Assembly (NCBI RefSeq): GCF_017848315.1
Contig: NZ_JAFKEC010000051.1
Span: 1 to 42,756 of the forward strand
Source: Pseudomonas palmensis
GTDB lineage: Bacteria; Pseudomonadota; Gammaproteobacteria; Pseudomonadales; Pseudomonadaceae
Reading direction: 5' to 3'
DNA: 42,756 nt
This document shows positions 39,856 to 42,756 of the stretch, piece after piece. Position 1 is the first letter of the stretch, and each line of letters begins with the position of its first letter. Below the pieces are notes generated by a model that had not been told where the DNA came from, searched no databases, and was given only the letters and a program-made list of their open reading frames with translations. The translations under genes and the position numbers were made by a program.

Positions 39856-41181
39856 CTAGCTATCCCTGCGTCGTGAGTGTGTGAGTGTATAACCCACAAG
39901 GATTCCCAGTGCCGCTGCGCCGATCAGCAGCGGCGTCTTGTCGTTTGCCTCCCTCCAGCCTCCGACGATACCCCTCCTGCCACTTGGAGGCTCAAAAAGG
40001 TTGCCTGATGATGCTTCGGCTGTGGGGCTGCGATTTATCCCCCAGCGCGTCAGCTTCCCTGACAACAGAGGCAGCCCTGGTATCAGGTAGCTGGCCAAAT
40101 GCGCGATGCGCGCTGCGGCGCCAACGGTGGTGTGAGCCCGAGGCGAGATTGCGCAGGCCACCATAGCCTTTGCCACCCTCTCGGGATCGTATACGGGGCC
40201 TGGCGGTCTCAGTGTATGTCCGGTGTAGTTGCCGCCGTCTCGGAAGCCTGGTGTGTCCATGACTGCTGGATAGATATCGCAGACATGGATGTCGGGATAT
40301 TCAGTCAACTCGCCTCGCAATGCCTCGGTCAGTCCACGCAAGCCGAACTTGCTCGCCGAATAAGCGGCGGCATAGGGTTGGGCCATCCAGCTGCCCAGCG
40401 ACAGCGTGTTGATGAGAATGCCGCTGCCCTGTGCCTTGAAGAAGGGAAGGGCGACGTAGGCGCCTCGCAGATATCCGATCAGATCTGTCTGGATGACCTG
40501 CTCGTGTGCCTCCAACGGCGTTTCTTCAAACTTGCCGACCGCGCCGACCCCGGCATTGTTGACCCAGATATCGATTCGTCCATGGCCAAAGTCTGCGGCC
40601 TGAGCAGCCAGCGCTTGAACCTGATCGCTGTGGGTGACATCGGTCATGATAGCTATGGCATCCGTACCACAATCGGTGCATTCATCCAGGACGTCGAACA
40701 ACGCCTCTTCGTCGCGTGCTGCGAGTACCAGGCGAGCACCTTTGCACGCAAAGGCATGCGCGGCGGCCCGGCCTATACCGCTGGATGCGCCGGTGATGAC
40801 CACAACCTTGCCGCCCAGAGGCCCTTTGAGCGTAGCGCCACGGTCAGGTGCTTCTCGTTCCGCACCCGAAGCGGCGGGGTCAAGGTGGGCAATGGTGTCG
40901 CTGGCCTCGATCTGCGAGAGCTCAAGGGAGGTACCATCGACCAGGGTCAATGTCAGCCCTTCGATCGTGCCTGCCTCCCGGTTTGGAAATACGGGCTCAC
41001 CTGCGGCATCCAGGCTGTCGTAGATGAAGCGCGTACCTTCGAGCCAGCCCACGGCGGTGAGAAGCTCAGGGCCGAGGTAATACTTCCCGTCTTGAAAGAA
41101 GCCTGGAAACTGATGTGCCCGCTCCACGTTTTCCACGCGATAGCGTTCGCCGGATTTCATGCCTGTCGCTTGATCGATCAT
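39856..41181 (-). CDS. SDR oxidoreductase with extra N-terminal domain and C-terminal membrane anchor
   Basis: A 441-residue three-part protein. Residues 1-116 form a domain I do not recognise (GERYRVENVERAHQFPGFFQ, then YYLGPELLTAVGWLEGT). Residues 120-375 form a complete classical SDR (TGASSGIGRA at 130, NNAG at 208, Ser in NTLSLGS, YSASK at 274-278). Residues 415-432 form a single membrane helix (TPLLIGAAALGILVGYTL) followed by a basic end. The architecture puts the enzyme at the inner membrane, and both added parts are conserved in the SDR-less paralogue at 14220-14753. The substrate is unknown. It lies 20 bases after the alcohol dehydrogenase gene in one operon. Confidence 0.87.
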   Translation of the reverse strand: MIDQATGMKSGERYRVENVERAHQFPGFFQDGKYYLGPELLTAVGWLEGTRFIYDSLDAAGEPVFPNREAGTIEGLTLTLVDGTSLELSQIEASDTIAHLDPAASGAEREAPDRGATLKGPLGGKVVVITGASSGIGRAAAHAFACKGARLVLAARDEEALFDVLDECTDCGTDAIAIMTDVTHSDQVQALAAQAADFGHGRIDIWVNNAGVGAVGKFEETPLEAHEQVIQTDLIGYLRGAYVALPFFKAQGSGILINTLSLGSWMAQPYAAAYSASKFGLRGLTEALRGELTEYPDIHVCDIYPAVMDTPGFRDGGNYTGHTLRPPGPVYDPERVAKAMVACAISPRAHTTVGAAARIAHLASYLIPGLPLLSGKLTRWGINRSPTAEASSGNLFEPPSGRRGIVGGWREANDKTPLLIGAAALGILVGYTLTHSRRRDS

Positions 41182-41200
41182 CTGACAGCCTCCTGTAGGG

Positions 41201-42415
41201 TCAGCCTTTGCTGTGCTCGTCGGAAGGGCCCAAGGTGCCCGCTGCCGCGCCTGGCACCAGGATCACCTTGCGGCAGTTATCCTCTTTCTGATCGAACATC
41301 TTGTAGCCCATGGCCGCTTCTTCGAGGGCCAGGCGGTGGGTGACGATCAGCTCTGGTTTCAGGCGCCCTGCTTCGATGTGCTGCAGCAGTTCGGGCAAGT
41401 ATTTCTGGACATGGGTCTGGCCCATTTTGAAGGTGAGTCCCTTGTCGAAGGCATCGCCGAACATGAAGGCGTGGATGAAGCCGGCGTACACCCCCGGGAC
41501 ACTGACAACGCCGCCGCGACGCACTGCAGCAATGCTCTGGCGCAGCGCCTTGCCACTGCTGCCTTCGATCTTCAGCGCCGTCATCACCGTTTCGGCAGTG
41601 CTGCCTTTGGCCTCGAAACCGACCGCATCGATCACTGCATCGACGCCGCGCATGCCTGGCGTCTGGCGGATGATGCTGTCTGCGGGGTCGTCGTCCTGCT
41701 CGAAGTTGATCGGTATGACGCCGTAGGCCTCTCGGGCGTAGGCCAGGCGGTAATCGTTGTCATCGACCATGAAGATGGTCTGAGCCCCGAGCATTCGCGC
41801 ACAGGCGGCGCTCAGCAAGCCGACTGGCCCGGCGCCGTAGATGGCTACCGATGAACCCTGGCGAATCTCGGCATTGATGACCGCCTGCCAAGCGGTTGGA
41901 AGAATATCCGAGAGGAACAGTACCTTGTCATCGCCCAGCTCGGTGGGCACTTTGAACGGGCCGACGTTGCCCTTGGGAACCCTGACATAGTCAGCCTGGC
42001 CACCAGGAATACCGCCATAGAGATGGCTGTACCCGAACAGCGCTGCGCCTGGGGGAATGCCCTTCTTGTTGATGATCGCGCCACGGCCTGTGTTGGTGGT
42101 TTCACAGGCAGCGAACAGGTCGTGCTGGCAGAAGAAACAGCTGCCGCAAGCGATCACGAAGGGAATCACTACGCGGTCGCCGATCTGCAGATTGGTGACG
42201 GCACTGCCGGTATCTTCGACGATGCCCATGAACTCATGGCCGAAGATATCGCCCGCTTCGGTTTCTGGAATTTTGCCTCGGTAGAGGTGCAGGTCAGAGC
42301 CGCAAATGGCTGTGGCGGTGACCCTGAGGATGATGTCGTCTTCCTGCTCAATGATGGGATCGGGGACGTTATCGACCCTGACGTCGTGTGCTCCCTGGTA
42401 GGTCAATGCTCGCAT
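41201..42415 (-). CDS. Zinc-dependent alcohol dehydrogenase, full-length copy
   Basis: A 404-residue medium-chain dehydrogenase. It has catalytic zinc motifs ICGSDLHLYRG (Cys38) and FGHEFMG (His60, Glu61), structural-zinc cysteines in ACGSCFFCQHDLFAAC, and cofactor-binding YGAGPVGLLSAACARML. It resembles the glutathione-independent formaldehyde/threonine-dehydrogenase-like group, with an unknown substrate. The final seven residues SDEHSKG are not native: they equal the end of the PLDc_N protein at 14787, so a deletion fused this gene to the tail of a lost neighbour. The ATG at 42415 follows GGAGC. Confidence 0.88.
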   Translation of the reverse strand: MRALTYQGAHDVRVDNVPDPIIEQEDDIILRVTATAICGSDLHLYRGKIPETEAGDIFGHEFMGIVEDTGSAVTNLQIGDRVVIPFVIACGSCFFCQHDLFAACETTNTGRGAIINKKGIPPGAALFGYSHLYGGIPGGQADYVRVPKGNVGPFKVPTELGDDKVLFLSDILPTAWQAVINAEIRQGSSVAIYGAGPVGLLSAACARMLGAQTIFMVDDNDYRLAYAREAYGVIPINFEQDDDPADSIIRQTPGMRGVDAVIDAVGFEAKGSTAETVMTALKIEGSSGKALRQSIAAVRRGGVVSVPGVYAGFIHAFMFGDAFDKGLTFKMGQTHVQKYLPELLQHIEAGRLKPELIVTHRLALEEAAMGYKMFDQKEDNCRKVILVPGAAAGTLGPSDEHSKG

Positions 42416-42456
42416 AAGGTCAGCTCCTGCAGTCGTTTTTCCGTGATAGGTATGCA

Positions 42457-42484
42457 GGGGAAGCCATGACAGATGGCAAAGTTC
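42457..42484 (-). promoter_or_regulatory. ECF-type promoter of the full-length adh-SDR operon
   Basis: Minus strand GAACTT, a 17-base spacer, then TCCCC, 42 bases before the ATG at 42415. It is the counterpart of the element at 15539-15566. Confidence 0.55.
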
Positions 42485-42620
42485 AGACCAACAAGTCCAG
42501 TGGTACTTAAAACTCATTCTCGACCCTACCATTTCAAGCTAACCCTTCCTGATCCCACCGCTATCGAACGATCTGAGCCCGTGCCAGAAGAGCCAGGCCG
42601 TTCAAACGAGGGGCGTGGCG

Positions 42621-42740
42621 ATGGACGACAGGATGTTGGCATTCATGGTGTTCGCTGCCTCACGACCTGACGTGCTTGAGCAGGTACATAATATTCAGAG
42701 AAGGTGGGTCAGGTGGGCGATCTCGCACTTTTACATTTGA
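42621..42740 (+). CDS. Possible 39-aa protein near the window edge
   Basis: GAGGGG lies seven bases before an ATG at 42621, and the frame (MDDRMLAFMVFAASRPDVLE to ISHFYI) ends at 42740. It is slightly hydrophobic then basic. There is no family match, and a 39-codon frame can arise by chance. The stretch 42485-42620 holds nothing else that I can recognise. Confidence 0.28.
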   Translation: MDDRMLAFMVFAASRPDVLEQVHNIQRRWVRWAISHFYI

Positions 42741-42756
42741 GTGCCCACGTTGGGGG

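Noticed and set aside
40099..41343. A 414-codon plus-strand frame opposite the SDR fusion
   Set aside because: Shadow of the minus-strand gene. The SDR motifs on the other strand are unambiguous.
1..42756. CRISPR array, prophage, transposon or integron
   Set aside because: I saw no regularly spaced repeats, transposase, integrase, recombinase or phage structural genes in any frame.

Overview
The window reads as a chromosomal segment of a fluorescent Pseudomonas, most likely of the P. putida group. The reasons are the high GC, the E. coli-like ybhPON block with Pseudomonas-type neighbours, a FecI/FecR/TonB-receptor unit, chrBA chromate genes, a Pseudomonas-type metallothionein and many small hydrophilic stress proteins. 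This assignment rests on protein resemblance only. I saw no rRNA, tRNA, CRISPR array, insertion sequence or prophage.

Layout. 1-0.8 kb: an acidic HPr-related protein and a metallothionein. 0.87-5.2 kb (minus): operon DUF72 - ybhP-like phosphodiesterase - clsB - ybhN-like - secreted protein. 5.3-6 kb: a low-affinity iron permease family protein and a 55-residue protein. 6-10.1 kb (minus): ECF sigma factor, anti-sigma factor and TonB receptor. 10.3-13.3 kb: DJ-1/PfpI protein, small protein plus exonuclease III, and an orphan histidine kinase. 13.3-15.5 kb (minus): a small membrane protein, a hemerythrin, and an adh - PLDc_N - SDR operon in which two genes have lost their middle. 15.8-17.2 kb: Nudix hydrolase, unknown protein, KGG-repeat protein. 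17.4-23 kb (minus): a three-subunit molybdenum aldehyde/xanthine dehydrogenase and a pyruvate-oxidase-type ThDP enzyme. 23.1-24.5 kb: low-complexity small proteins. 24.5-29.5 kb (minus): chrB - chrA - GGDEF/EAL protein. 29.5-31.2 kb: formaldehyde-dehydrogenase-like enzyme between two gene remnants. 31.2-34.6 kb (minus): CinA-type amidase, anchored unknown protein, DUF421 protein and GH15 glucoamylase-like enzyme. 34.7-37.2 kb: small proteins, an SDR and a membrane protein. 37.3-39.5 kb: second iron permease paralogue, a Na+/H+ antiporter with a late frameshift, and a second KGG protein. 39.9-42.4 kb (minus): the full-length adh - SDR operon.

Two patterns tie this together. First, at least fourteen gene starts are preceded by the same two-part motif, GAAC followed 18-20 bases later by TC (GAACNN-N16-18-TC). 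This is the shape of an AlgU/RpoE-type ECF sigma promoter, so much of the window looks like one envelope/osmotic-stress regulon that includes redox enzymes, DNA repair, ion transport and hydrophilic proteins. Second, several genes occur as paralogous pairs (KGG proteins, iron permease family, adh-SDR operon, a small membrane protein and a remnant of it). The two adh-SDR operons carry different, complementary deletions. Sigma-factor identity, regulon membership and the function of the SDR fusion protein are inferences.
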